From contig JAFKAC010000004.1 of NCBI GenBank assembly GCA_025766275.1, forward strand, positions 434,001-498,000: a DNA stretch of 64,000 nt, given 5' to 3'. Of this stretch, positions 1 to 11,486 are shown in pieces. The notes under the pieces were generated by a model. The model had not been told where the DNA came from. It saw nothing but the letters and a program-made list of their open reading frames with translations, and searched no databases. Positions within the stretch are counted from its first letter, which is position 1. The number at the start of each line of letters is the position of its first letter. The position numbers and the translations under genes were made by a program. The DNA comes from Lactarius indigo. Lineage: Eukaryota > Basidiomycota > Agaricomycetes > Russulales > Russulaceae.

Positions 1-2542
1 ACCGATACGAGGGCATTCCGCCCGGAACTTGAGGCGTGATTTCCCGGCTTGCTTCTTCGGGAAGTTGCTGCTGCTGTTGAGGTGTGAACGGTACCAGTTG
101 AATAGGTACCGGTGCTGTGGTAGGAGGAAAAGGATGAGGCGCTTGAGGCGCCGGTGGTGCTTGAGGTCCAGCGGGTGGTGCTTGCGCCGCAGCTGGTTGC
201 GGCGCAGGAATGATACGAGGCTGGCCTATATTGATGACTGTAAGAGGGGAAGTAAACTTGATGTTACATTCGACTGAAATAGAGTTCTTGTTGGGCCAGT
301 AGACGCGGTGTGCATGCGTGCTGTCCGCGTCGTATCCGACCCAGTGCGCTTCGATTCCGCGCGCGTCGAGCTTCGAGCCAGTACCAGAGTGAACCCAGAC
401 GATTTGTCCCCATTCGGGGACACCGGAGATATTCGGTTTGTTGCCGTAGAGCATTTCGTAAGGCGTAGTATTGTTGCCTAGAGCCCGAGTAGAGGTGCGG
501 TTCTTGAGCCAGACCGCGAACTGGAGAGCTTCAGCCCAGAGAGTCTTGGGCAAGCCAGAGTGGTGGAGGATAGCCCGCACGCGTTCGAGGAGCCTGCGGT
601 TAAGTGATTCCGCGACTCCGTTGTGCTGTGGGGTGTCGTGGGTGGTAAGGCGACGTTCGGTTCCTTCGTCCTGAAGGAAGCGAGTGAACCCGCGGCCGGT
701 ATACTCACCGCCGCGGTCCGATCTAAGTGCCTTAATCTTGGCGCCGTGCTGAGTGCGAGCCCAAGCTACAAAAGCGCGATAGGCGTCCAGGGTCTGATCT
801 TTAGTGCGCAGAATGTCGACACGAGTGAAACGAGTATGGTCGTCCGTGAAAGTGACGTAGTAGCGACGGCCCCCAAGACTAGTGGTTGGCGAAGGTCCCC
901 AGAGGTCAGAGTGAATCTCCACTCCAAAGTGACGAGCTGGTGGAGCCTCGCGCTCAGCTCGAATAGCCTTCCGAGTGAGCTTGGCGTATTGACAAGAGTC
1001 ACAGATGATGGGAGAGCCGTCGTCGATAAGTTGCACGCCTTCGATGGCGTTGTTGCGAATGAGGGAGCGAATGGTGTCGGCCGAGATATGACCGAGGCGA
1101 CGATGGAGAGTGTGTATGTCGACTTGTTCAGTAGAAGAGGCGACGCTAGCTGCCAAGTAAGAGTGCTCGACTTTGTACAAGCCGTTAGAGCTAGCAGGGA
1201 TGTCGCCAATAGTGTCGCCAGATCTGTTCTTGATCTTGCAGGATTGTCGCTCGAAAGATACAGAATAGCCGGCCCCAGTGATACGGCCGACAGAGACAAT
1301 AGTAAGGGCCATTTCAGGTGCGTGGAGAGTGTCGCGGAGCAGGACGGGAGTAGTGACGTTCCCGTTGGGGACGTCGATCTGTAAGTCCCCGGTACCTATC
1401 GCATAGAAAATTCGTTTGTTAGCCGCAGTAATAGCGCGAGGAGGAATGGAGCGATAGTTGATGAAACGATGATGAAATGGAGACATATGCCGAGACGCCC
1501 CGGAGTCGTAAAGTTCGATCTCGATGGGGGGATGCTGGATAGGTGGCCCCACGCTGTACGCGGAGGCCTGTGGAGTGGGGGAAGTGGAGTCGTCGTCGAT
1601 CTCCTCGATCGCGGCCCAAGCTTCGATGTCGGTGTTGGCCGCGTTTGCGTTGTCGGAACGGTTATTGTTCCTGTTCCTGTTGCTTCGGTTGTTATTGCCG
1701 TTGTTGCGGTTATTGCGATTGCTGCGATTGTCGCGATTGTCGCTTGAGTTGTTGTAGTTGCTGTAGTTTGAATTATTGTCTCTTCGAGGCGGGCGTTGGC
1801 CTTCTTTGTCACCTCCCTTGGCCCAGCAATCAGATTTGAAGTGGCCGAGCCTGTGGCAGTTATGGCACTCTACGTTGCGCTTGTCGCGTTTTTGTCCGTT
1901 GGCTAAGAAAGCCTCTTCTGGGCCGTTAGTCTTGCCTTTCTGGATGACGCGCCGATCGTACTGATCGGTGACCAATCGGATTACCCGATCGGGTGTGACT
2001 GATTCGTCCGCTTGATCGGCTGCTGAGTTGATAGAATTAATGAGGGATTCGTAGGAGGGAGGGAGTGAGCCGAGGATGATGGACGCGAATTCATCGTCGG
2101 TCTTGGTGGCCCCCATAGAAGCGAGCTGCTCTCGCATATCTAGAAGATGAGTAAGATGAGCGCGAGCGTCTTCATCTTCGCCTAATTTGGTGCCCGAGAG
2201 TTTCCGGCCCAGGTCGACGGCGATCATCTTGGATCTTTTCTGGAATATCTCTTTGACGGCGTCCCAAATATCTTTTGTATTGGTTTTTGTCTTGATTCGG
2301 TTGAAGACGTAATCAGGTACTGATGCCGCGATCAAATTCTTGGCGGCGGCTTCTTCCGCGTCCCAGCGTTCCTGAGGGGGGACGCTATTGATTGGCGTCC
2401 AAGTCGTGGGGACCGTGGTGCTGGTGAGATGTTCGGACCATCTTCGGTTATCGAACGCCCAGACCATGCGGTCTCTAAAGGTGACCCAGTTGGATCCGTC
2501 GGTGGCCAGTTTGACGATGGTAAGCTTGTAATCTTCGCTCAT
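1..2542 (-). CDS. Ty1/copia gag-protease-integrase polyprotein, 3' end beyond window
   Basis: This is the polyprotein of a Ty1/copia retrotransposon, read leftward from the ATG at 2540-2542. The frame stays open for about 847 codons to the window edge. In order it shows a UBN2-type gag beginning MSEDYKLTIVKLATDGSNW, a CCHC zinc knuckle (CHNCHRLGHFKSDC), a basic Asn-rich linker, an aspartic protease site (DSGASRHMSPF), the integrase HHCC finger (HRRLGH, then CDSC) and core blocks HSDLWGPSP and RSDRGGEY. The reverse transcriptase and RNase H, expected downstream, lie outside the window. No internal stop was seen, so the visible part looks intact, unlike its degraded relative at 53113. The Asn-rich tract (about 1670-1770) is a low-complexity spacer between gag and protease. 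The family is certain; whether the whole element is functional cannot be judged here. Confidence 0.93.
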   Translation of the reverse strand, partial: MSEDYKLTIVKLATDGSNWVTFRDRMVWAFDNRRWSEHLTSTTVPTTWTPINSVPPQERWDAEEAAAKNLIAASVPDYVFNRIKTKTNTKDIWDAVKEIFQKRSKMIAVDLGRKLSGTKLGEDEDARAHLTHLLDMREQLASMGATKTDDEFASIILGSLPPSYESLINSINSAADQADESVTPDRVIRLVTDQYDRRVIQKGKTNGPEEAFLANGQKRDKRNVECHNCHRLGHFKSDCWAKGGDKEGQRPPRRDNNSNYSNYNNSSDNRDNRSNRNNRNNGNNNRSNRNRNNNRSDNANAANTDIEAWAAIEEIDDDSTSPTPQASAYSVGPPIQHPPIEIELYDSGASRHMSPFHHRFINYRSIPPRAITAANKRIFYAIGTGDLQIDVPNGNVTTPVLLRDTLHAPEMALTIVSVGRITGAGYSVSFERQSCKIKNRSGDTIGDIPASSNGLYKVEHSYLAASVASSTEQVDIHTLHRRLGHISADTIRSLIRNNAIEGVQLIDDGSPIICDSCQYAKLTRKAIRAEREAPPARHFGVEIHSDLWGPSPTTSLGGRRYYVTFTDDHTRFTRVDILRTKDQTLDAYRAFVAWARTQHGAKIKALRSDRGGEYTGRGFTRFLQDEGTERRLTTHDTPQHNGVAESLNRRLLERVRAILHHSGLPKTLWAEALQFAVWLKNRTSTRALGNNTTPYEMLYGNKPNISGVPEWGQIVWVHSGTGSKLDARGIEAHWVGYDADSTHAHRVYWPNKNSISVECNIKFTSPLTVINIGQPRIIPAPQPAAAQAPPAGPQAPPAPQAPHPFPPTTAPVPIQLVPFTPQQQQQLPEEASREITPQVPGGMPSYR

Positions 2543-2630
2543 GATGACAAATACGATAAGCGAGGTTTCGGATAATGAAAAGGTACGCGCTGATGATTTT
2601 CTCGGTAATGTCGGATTTAAATTGCAGCGG

Positions 2631-2645
2631 CAGGGCCCATAACCT
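2631..2645 (-). other. Copia primer-binding site
   Basis: Directly inside the LTR, in element orientation, lies AGGTTATGGGCCCTG. It contains the complement of a CAT anticodon loop (CCCATAACC), which fits priming by an internal fragment of initiator tRNA-Met, as known for Drosophila copia. The same string follows the LTRs at 42128 and 53011, in two different copia families of this window. Confidence 0.6.
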
Positions 2646-3150
2646 TGGTGTAAAGGTCGGGCGATAGGGGGTGATCCGGCTAAGTAGGCCGGTCAGGTGA
2701 TCAGATCCGAAGAGCCGGTTCGATTGGCAATGAGAAAAGCGCGAAGTCGAATAATGAGAGAGCACGAGCGAAGATGTACAAAGGCGAAGGTAGTTCGCTT
2801 TGGAGAGGAGTTCAAGAGGCACACGAGAGGATTGGAGGGAGAACAACTGGATGATATTTCGAGTACAAACGAGCGCGTTTAAATACAATTTAGATACGTT
2901 TTTAAGGATAATAGTAACAAAGTAGAGTAAAGAAATATAAAGGCGCACGGGCCATACAAAGCCATGAAACAGGAGTTAAAGCAGTGTCGAGAAATGGAGT
3001 AGAAAGGGGAGTTAGACCCCTATGAGACTTGCGACGTTTGAATGGGAATGGAAATGGAAATGGTGGATCTTGAGCCGCCGCGCATTATCGCGGCGGTGTT
3101 GTTTTTGTGGGGGTTCGAGTCGGCCGGGTCGAGCGTGCCGAAATGCAACA
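2646..3150 (-). repeat. 5' LTR of left Ty1/copia element
   Basis: In element orientation this 505-bp segment starts TGTTGCATTTCGG (right end, 3150) and ends ACACCA (2646), giving TG...CA termini, then the primer-binding site and gag. The boundaries come from alignment with the related LTR split between 30819-31146 and 52823-53010. That copy begins with the same motif and is followed by the same gag. Confidence 0.85.
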
Positions 3151-3221
3151 ATCGTCACGTACTGGTGTGGGTTGTGGAAGCCCAGTGGTTATGAAGTTAT
3201 ATGGCTCTTAATGGGTATGGG

Positions 3222-3560
3222 TTATGAGAGGTTCGACTGTAGTCGCATTGTCTCTTCTACTACGTCTGTGTTGGCGGGCTCCGGCTCACGGTGCACCGCG
3301 CCGGTTAACGCCAAGCGCTGCACATACCGTGCGAGGTCCTGCAGAGCGAGCATCGTGCGGCAGAAGAACAGTAATCGCTTCTCCGGGGGCGCGACGTATT
3401 TGTAGTACTGCACCTCTATGTCGACGCGGAACGTGCGCAAAACGTGATTACCACTGACCACATTGAGCACATACTTAATCCCTAGAAGCGTAAACCAATT
3501 TCGGATGCGACAATACGCTAGGGGGGTCAGCGGGGCCGGCACCAGGGGCGGGTAGACCCA
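3222..3560 (-). pseudogene. Orphan coding fragment next to copia LTR
   Basis: A reading frame of about 106 codons (minus) has normal-looking protein composition (WFTLLGIKYVLNV, RVDIEVQYYKY, LALQDLARYV) and stops at 3222. It has no ATG of its own: the apparent start is GTG, and the reading upstream looks like continuing coding sequence. It lies 70 bp from the copia LTR. It may be one exon of a mushroom F-box/LRR-type gene broken by rearrangement, but no diagnostic motif is visible, so the function is unassigned. Confidence 0.35.
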
Positions 3561-3766
3561 GTCAGTTGAAGACTACCACTTTTTCCCGCAATTTATACCA
3601 TACCCTTTGATCGATAATTGGATCAGTCGACAATATCTATTATCTTAACTTGAACGAAGTTGACAATATTCAACGAGAAATAAAGATATCGGCTGCATTA
3701 CCAATGGGAAAGTGTCGCAGGTTCTGTATTAGCAATGTAGATGAACGACAGTGCGGAGAGTATACA

Positions 3767-6700
3767 CTATTCCCCCCTCATATGGTGGTCTGACAACAAC
3801 TGCGCGATCTTGGAGAATCCTTTAGAAGACGCAATTTGAAACGGAGTTCGGCCTCCATCATCCTTGGCAATTACGTTTGCGCCGTGGCTCAGTAGAAGGC
3901 GCACGATAAAGCCATCTAAGGCTAAACGGGAAGATGCTGCCAGGTGCAACGGTGTTAAATGTCTCCCATCATGAGCGTTAACATCTGCCCCATGCCGGAT
4001 CAGTAACTCCACAGTTTCGCCGCTCCCCTTGGACGACGCCAGATGCAAAGGCGTGGAGTGGTTTTCGTCTTGTGCAGTCACGTCCGCCCCGTGCTGGATT
4101 AATAGCTGCACAGTTTCGGCCTTCTCGTCGAGTTTCTCATCGGATTCAGCCTGATGGGGCCGCACTAGAAGCCTCTCGTCCTGTCCATTTATATCATTAG
4201 CCCTGCTGAATCCAGAGTTGCGCAGGTTTATAATTTACCTGGTACGATGCTAAATGTAAAGGGGTCTTGTGGCTACCATCCTTTGCGTTGACGTCCGCCC
4301 CGTGCTTGATCAATAGACGCATATTTTCAAGGCTCCAAGAAGACAAAGCCAGATGTAAAGGCGTCGAGTGGCTCCCATCCCTGGCCTGTGCGTTGATATC
4401 TGCGCCGTGCTTGATGAGTAGCCGTACAGTGTCGGTACTTCTCGAGGACGACGCCAGATGCAATGGCGTCAACCCGCTCCCATCCTGTGCGTTGACATTC
4501 GCGCCATGCCCGATCAATAGCTGCACAGTTTCAGGACTCCCCTTTGATGACGCCAGATGCAAGGGTGTCCTGTGTCTCCCGTCCTTTATGTTGACATCCG
4601 CGCCATGCCCTATCAATAGCCATATAGTCTCGGGACTCCTCGATGACGACGCCAGATGCAATGGCGTCGAATTATTTCCGTCCTGTGCGTTTACATCTGC
4701 GCCGTGCTCGATAAATAGCCGCACAGTTTCAATGCTCCTCGAAGATGACGCCAGATGCAAAGGCGTCGAGTAGTTCATATCTCTTGTGTTGACGTCTGCG
4801 CCATGCTTGACCAATACCCGCGCTATTTCAGGGCCCCAGGAGGACAACGCCAGATGCAGAGGCACTCTATGGCTCCCGTCCTGTGCGTTGACATCCGCAC
4901 CGTGCTTGATAAATAACAGCACAGTTTCGGCACTCCTCTTGGATAACGCTAGATGCAAAGGCGTAGAGTGGTTCTCGTCTCTTGCGTTGACGTCGGCGCC
5001 ATTCTTGACCAATGCACGCGCCATTTTAAGGCCCCATGGGGACAATGCCAATGCCAGATGCAACGGAACCCTATGGCTCCCATCTTGTGCGTTGACGTCT
5101 GCGCCGTGATTGATCAGTAGCAGCACAGTTTCGGCATTCCGCTTGGACAAAGCAAGATGCAAAAGCGTCGAGTGGCTCCCATCCCTTATATCGACATCCG
5201 CGCCATGCTCAATCAAAAGGCGCGCAATTTCGGGATCCCACGAGGAAAACGCCAGATGCAAAGGGGTCAAGTGGCTCCGATCCCTTGCGTTGACATCGGC
5301 ACCATGATCGATCAACGGCCGCACGGTTTTAACACTCCGTGAGGACGACGCCAAATGCAAAGGTGTCCTGTGGCTCCTATCCTTTAGATTGACATCGGCG
5401 TTATGTTCGATCAACACCCGCATGGTCTTAGGACTCAAGGAGTCCGACGCCAAATGCAAAGGCGTCTTCTGGTCCCGATCCTGTGCATTGACATCGGCAC
5501 CGAGCTCAATCAATAGCTGCACAGCGTCAACCTTCCTCGAGGAGGTCGCCAGATGCAAAGGCGTCGAGTGGTCCCTATCCCTTGCTTTGATGTCCGCGCC
5601 ATGCTTAACTAATGCTTGCACTGTTTCAGGATTCCATGAGGAAGACGACGAGGCCAGATGCAAGGGCACCCTGTGGCCTCTATCCTGTGCGTTGACATCC
5701 GCGCCGTGTTCGATCAATAGTTGCACAATTTCAACAACCCCCGAGAATGAAGCCAGGTGCAAAGGCGTCGAGTGGTTCCCATCCCTTAGGCTGACATCTG
5801 CGCCGTGCTCGATCAATAGCCGCACGATATTAACGCTCCTTAAGGACGACGCCAGATGCAAAGGCGTCGATAGATGGCTATTCTGTGCGTTGACATCCGC
5901 GCCATGCTCGACTAATAGCCGTACAGTTCCAACACTCCGTGAGGGGGCCGGAAGCAGAGGAATCGAGTAGATGCCATTCGAGGTGGTCAAGTCTACATCA
6001 CGCTTAGGCGATACCTGGGCAGTTTCGGCCATCGTTCTGGGATTCTCCTTATAGGGCCATATGAAATCGTCAGCCATGTGCTAGATTAAGAACCACGGAG
6101 CTTCAGAACATACCTTAAGAGATGCTAGGTGCAGCGGCGTGTTGTGTTCCGGATCCCTTGCGGTGACATCCGCGCCATGCCGCAACAACAGCCGCACAAC
6201 TGCAATATGTATACCTAGAGATGCCAGGTGCAACGAAGTACGACCATCCTTGTCCTTGGTATCGACGGCTATGCTGTGCCTTATCAGGCTATTCGTCGCT
6301 GCAAAATGGGGCGTCTCGCGATCGTCTGGTCGTGAATTCACTTCTTTGTCAATGTTAAGTAGCCACTGGACGACATCAAAAAATCCATCGGCCGATGCAG
6401 CGTGCAGCAAAGTACGATTTCTGCCGCCCATAATACCCACGTCTGCGCCGCTCCGATATAGTATGTCCGCGATGTCGAAGTGTTTTTTGTACAATGCTGC
6501 CACCAGTGGACTGAGATTTAGGCCAACTGGAACATTTATATGCTGTGGACTCCCAGCGACGAGGTGTGCCGCCAGGTCACGAAATCCGCAAAATGAAGCA
6601 TAGTACAGGGGAGATCCATGACGTCCGTCGCCGCCAGAACCCACGAAACTATACCATGTTGTATCAATGTTGTGCAACTTCAGCCACGCTGCGAAATACG

Positions 6701-9445
6701 GTTTCGCCGGGTCAAAGAGACGTCGCATTCCATCCTCTACTCGTGTCGATACCTTCCCGAACTGGGCGTGGTCGACCCAGTGCTGAGCGGCATATTCAGC
6801 CAGAGAGCTATATCTGACCCCAGTACCACCCTCGCCGTTCTCGGATTGAAATAGTAGGATTCCCAAGGAGGCCTCGACGATGGCGGTGTGTGCCAGCTCG
6901 GGAAGGATATGGAAGCGTGAAATATCTGCACTTGAAGTAGCCAGGCGATCCGAGGTCAGGAATTCTTTCACCGAAAAGTGTGAAAATTGGACTACGCGGT
7001 GAGAGGGACGACCGACAACAGAAATCAGGCTAGAACACGTCGACAAGACCGCTTCTTGCTCGTCTTTCCACCGCCAATTCTCGTTCAGTTCCGGTATCCC
7101 TTCTTCGGCCTCAAAGTTAAGCGCGAGAATTTCCGCGAGCTCCTCGACACGAAGCGGGCGGATTGCTACAGCGAGACATTGTAACAGACGATGTGCATAG
7201 AGCTGGTTGGTCTTTCCGATTTCTTTCAGCACACGCTCGTATGTCTCGTCTAGAGATGCAGGCAGTTGACTCAGGACACGTGGGACGTTCTGTGGGAGGC
7301 AATGTCGTAGCGTTTCCAGCTGACAAAAAACCCATCGGAACCTTGAATGAAATAAGCAAACGTCCATGACCAAATCCTTAAACGCTCGTACATTCCGTCA
7401 GCCTTTTCAGAGAGCGTCTTGATAACCTGATTTTTATCATCGTCTCTCCATCTCTTCATAAACGTAGCCGAAGGAGAGTGGACCACAGTTTTGATGTATT
7501 CTGCAATATCCTTCTTTTGTCCACCTTCGTCATGAAGTGATACCGAAAGAAACGCGAGGGGTTCAATCCAGTACCGGATGTCGACCTCCGGACGTCCAGT
7601 TACGCATATATGAAGACTCGGAAGCCGTAGGCTGACAAGGTCCTTCACGAGCTCAAGGACCTGTTCGCGGGATGATGGAATTCCAGAGGTATTAGGACTC
7701 TCATCAAGAGCATCCATGACCAAATAAATTGGGCCCTGATCCGGAAGAGTGAGCATCTCCTTGAGGCAGTGAATCAAAGCGCCGTCACTGGGCTGACGTG
7801 CGCCGTCGTCATATTCCTTATAAAGTCGAGAGAGTATGTCACAGAAGTGATCGGAACGAGCAGAAAGTTGGATAAGAAATGAGCGAAGTAGATCGCGACG
7901 AGACTGCTTGTCGAGATCCAGAAAATCGAAATAAAAGTAAGCCATGTAGGCTAATCCGGCCTTGTGTAGGGTTGCGATATCGTTGATAATTGCGGAACTG
8001 CTCGGAATCATAAACAACCTGGAATGGTAAGTTGAAAAGCAACTAACCATAGGATGCTTTTTCCAGAACCCGCTACAGAACGGGCAGTCCATCAGATCAC
8101 GGAAGTCACCACTAAGTCATCAAGTAAGAAGGGCATACGTTTTCCGTGGACCCACAGCAGGGAGCCGGTCGCCTTCCACTCCTCAAAGATGTTGCCTTTA
8201 CAGAACCACTCCGCCGTTCCCTCGTGTTGACGATCAGATGCAATGACGTGATTTGTGGACGGATCCGACGGAGACTGCCATTTTCTAAGGTTCTCACGCA
8301 ATTGCCTCCCTGCGAGTATGTTAGACGCTCAAACATTAGCAACGACGGAATTCACGACGAACGCTCTATGTCGTTTAGCTTGTGCGCCGTCGTTTGCAGG
8401 ATCGATTTTGCTTCCGTTGCGGCTCCCTTTCCATCTAGATCGTTCAAAGTCACTGCTACATGTCGGTGACTTGCTGAGCACAGTTTACACACCGTCGATG
8501 ATCGTTTGCACTTTTTCGTCGATCACTTTGACATTCTTGTCGATACCCTGAACTTTCTCGTCGACGTCCTTCACACCGGCCTCGACCCCCTCCACCTTTT
8601 TGTCGATATGGTGGGCAACTTTCAGCACCTCCGCATTCGCCATTCGACCCTCTTCATTCGTCATTTTGTCTAACTTCTTCAAACTATTCTCCAGCTTCTG
8701 TATTCCCGCCACCTTCTTTAGAAACTTTTCTGGATGTACATCAGCCTCGAGAAACTTGAGACGAAAGATGAACTCGCTTGCTCGGCTCTGCTTCATTTCC
8801 TTTGTGGCTGTCCCAAGGATATCCAGCACCTCGATCATTATCTTCACCATCATGTCCGTCATCGCCGGAGTTGGCGGGACCTCGGTATAAATCTCCAGTC
8901 GTCTGAAGAAGTTTTCGATGCGCTCGAAGATATCGATAAGGATGTCTTGGCTTGCCTCGACTTCCATGGCCGCCTAAGAATCACCGATGTCACATTCCCT
9001 TTACGAGTGAATAAGCCAAATCACTGACCAAGAGGAGAACACCAGCACCAGCAAATATCACTTTGGCAGGAGAGAAAACCTGCCAAATTGGTATCAGAGT
9101 GAGATAGCCGACAGGCGAATCGATACGCACCAAACCAATACCTTCGCCAAGCGTCTGCGAGAATGCATACAGTACGTTTATCGTTGGGTCGAGCCATTTG
9201 TGCAATCTTTCGTCGGCACACCGAGACTGTTCGAATTGGCCGACCTGTTCTTGAAGCATGGTCAGAATTGCTGCTGGAGAGTCGCATGGTTGAAGCTGGT
9301 TGGCGAGAGGATGAGTGGTGAGATCGTGTTTAGTCTTCTTTTTATATTCCTTGAGGGCTTTTTCGAAGACGACTTTGAAATTGGAAGAGGATACTGTTGC
9401 TGCTGGAGTCTTGGATGATGAGCTAGGAGCGGAAGACTGACTCAT
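3767..9445 (-). CDS. NLR-like protein: Goodbye-like N-terminus, NACHT, ankyrin array (NLR1)
   Basis: A multi-exon STAND NTPase. The ATG at 9443-9445 opens MSQSSAPSSSSKT and a helical Goodbye-like domain ending in a hydrophobic stretch (VIFAGAGVLLL), followed by a coiled-coil linker with repeated DEKV units (about 8500-8600). Introns include 9080-9130 and 8974-9028. Walker A is rebuilt only by splicing: GK, then a 25-nt exon (8048-8072) giving PGSGKSIL. Walker B is YLVMDALDE (about 7710-7730). A winged-helix/SNaPc-like region (FRWVFCQLETLRHC onward) leads to ankyrin repeats. An intronless exon at 4197-6077 holds 17 repeats of about 33 residues with HGADVNAQD and TPLHLASS cores; a last exon (3767-4165) adds three. 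The family recognises cellular signals through the repeats and oligomerises via NACHT; in fungi it is linked to nonself recognition and cell death. No stop breaks the joined exons. Ligand unknown. Confidence 0.85.
8048..8072 (-). other. 25-nt exon carrying the Walker A core of NLR1
   Basis: The exon sits between two short introns, one ending CTGTAG on its 5' side and one starting GTTAGT on its 3' side. Spliced to its neighbours it gives the P-loop GKPGSGKS followed by ILCSAI. The equivalent exon of NLR2 is 28060-28084, also 25 nt. Skipping or mis-splicing it would remove nucleotide binding. Confidence 0.7.
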
Positions 9446-9702
9446 GCTGGGGGGTGAGTGATAGTGGCAGGTGGGTTGGTTGGCCAGTCTAAGGCGGAGT
9501 GAGAAACGAACGGTGCCTTAGAGTGTAGTCTTTGCGCGAGCGAAGAGGGCGGCACGTGCTCAGTTTCCTCTTTCGTGCCGCCACCTCTCCGCCCATTTTC
9601 CAACCGGTCTGAAATACCGGTAGTCTTTTATTTCGTAGTGTTTTCACTCCTGTCCAATACTCACTTCAAAAAGAGCAATTCAGAAGGCTCCCTTTTTTAA
9701 GC
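9446..9702. other. Intergenic: NLR1 promoter side and DIRS 5' leader
   Basis: No gene is seen. The part next to 9445 should hold the NLR1 promoter. The part from about 9590 is the untranslated leader of the DIRS element. Terminal repeats of the DIRS element could not be delimited by eye. Confidence 0.4.
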
Positions 9703-11455
9703 ATGCCACGCATCAACGTAGACCCCAACCAGGCAGTCTGCCCCAGTTTTGAAAGCGATGAGTGGGATTTTATGAGAAGATCAATGATAGAGTCTCACCG
9801 AGGACCCCAACCGCTTACGGAGATAGAAGCAGTACAGCGAATGAAAGACGCATGGGCCCAAGAGAACTTCAACAAAAGAGCCGCCTGGGACGCCCAACTC
9901 GAGCAAGATAGAGAGGCACAAGATGAACAAGACAGACTAGATCAAGAGGCAGAAGCCGCGCAGGTTGCTCAGCGCGAAAAAGAGGCCGAGGAACTTCGCA
10001 GAGAAGCCGAGAAGAAAAAACCGAAGATGAACACCTTCGACCCTCGCCGCTGCCTCGGTGACTGGATTGAACCGAGACCAGCCCAGTACGCAATAAACAA
10101 GATAAACAACCTGGAATGGGTCGAGTTAGACTACTTCACGTTGAAAGGCTGCAGGGATGCCGCGGCCGACTCGAGTAGATCGGGCAACCAAGACTCTCTC
10201 ACGTTCACGCAACTCGGGGACACAATCGCAATGCGCCCACTAGCTGCCATGGCGCCCGCTAGGGGCATCAGAAACGATGAAGACTTGAGCTGGCTGGAAC
10301 TAATGGAGGCCAAGAACTCGATGTTACACTTCATAGCCAAATCAAAAGCCTGGCCCCCCAGTAACGCAGAAGCCCTAGCGGCTTTCTTTGTCGTTCTAGA
10401 TATGCACCCCATCCGCGTTCAGACCAATGGCAGAAAGGCACTGCTGCTATACCAAAGCCGAGTCAGGCGGGAGTGGTTCGACGCTCTGAGCCGCAACGAA
10501 GGATTCAACATCGAGATAATCAGCGAAGGCCTCCTTCGCACTATCTCCGATGACTTAAACACCAGGCTTCAGGAAAGAAAGATCGATAAGGTGCGAACGA
10601 GTGTCTCCCTTACAAAAATCCCGCATGCGCTAACAATTCTTCTTTTCCTCTAAAAAACACCATTTCCCCCTTTTTCGCCTCAAACGCTCCTCATCGTGCC
10701 CTTACTCCCCGCTCCACTGTTTTTCTCCCTGACTATGCAACGCTGGTCGCCCGCCTTGCCTCCGCCGCATTGCCTCGCGCCTCCCCGGGCTACCCTATCT
10801 CCTGCCATAAAACATATGCCATCTGCCGCGTATCCTTGCCATTTGCCAATTGCCATTTGCCACACGCTATTTGCCATTTGCCACTGCCATCTGCCATCGA
10901 TTACCCCCTCGCTTCGCCGTCGCTCAGATCGACAAGGCGCAGTCTGATTGGGAATCCGAGGCGGCACACTCCTCCTCCAGGCGTTCCCGCGATCGGGGCC
11001 AGCGCCGCCATAATCGACGCCGCTCCTCTTCCCCTCATCGACGCGAGTCACCGAGGAAACGCGCTCGCTCACGCTCGCCCCACCCAAACCGGAGTTCGCC
11101 TCCTTATCGCCCAGAAAAGCGTGCTCGAGAGACCCCCCGGCGTCCTCGGCGGGACGACCCTGAGTTTTTTCAGTCCGGCGCAGGCCCGCGTGGGGGAGTC
11201 TGCGCAATTTGCCTCGGGCGCCACGAACACACGTTCTCCAAATGCAGAGCACAGAAAATATGGGACGGATCAGCAAGCGCCCCCAGAAAAAACGATCAGG
11301 GGAGGCTTGTCGCAGCAGACGGTCTCCCGCTCTGCTTCGACTGGCAAGTCTCCAGAGGGTGCGCTTCGGCCAGTCACCCCGAGCGTCACAAATGCTCCGG
11401 CTGCGGAAAATCGGACCACGGCGCCCAAGCTTGCCCTCGAGCAGAGAAAGCTTGA
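9703..11455 (+). CDS. DIRS element gag-like protein, one probable intron
   Basis: The first ORF begins at ATG 9703 (MPRINVDPNQAVCPSFESDE). It has a Glu/Gln-rich coiled-coil stretch (about residues 55-110) and then a globular region ending QERKIDK. A candidate intron 10591-10927 (GTGCGA...CTCAG) joins it in phase (296 codons exactly) to a second open segment 10928-11455. That segment has an Arg/Ser-rich tract and cysteine clusters near its end (CAICLGRHEHTFSKC and CSGCGKSDHGAQAC), the zinc-knuckle-like C-terminus expected for a nucleic-acid-binding gag. The spliced product would be about 471 residues. If the intron is not real, the first ORF ends at 10653 and the cysteine region belongs to another frame. 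The intron is rich in TGCCATTTGCC repeats. Confidence 0.65.
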
Positions 11456-11486
11456 AGCCCTATCCCCGTACAGGCGAGAGTCTTGG

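Noticed and set aside
3598..3672. Possible second copy of the MITE-like sequence at 53783
   Set aside because: Only a 13-bp match (ATACCCTTTGATC) and a short TTGACAATATT; too little for homology.
4267..5970. Several plus-strand ORFs of 60-190 codons opposite the NLR1 ankyrin exon
   Set aside because: Shadows of the minus-strand repeats; they repeat with the same 33-codon period (ALTSAPC units).
9390..9445. Ser-rich start of NLR1 as a signal peptide
   Set aside because: No hydrophobic core follows; the hydrophobic stretch lies about 110 residues in and is typical of the Goodbye-like domain.
10696..10947. Plus frame with repeated CHLP-type units
   Set aside because: Generated by TGCCATTTGCC repeats within the probable DIRS gag intron.
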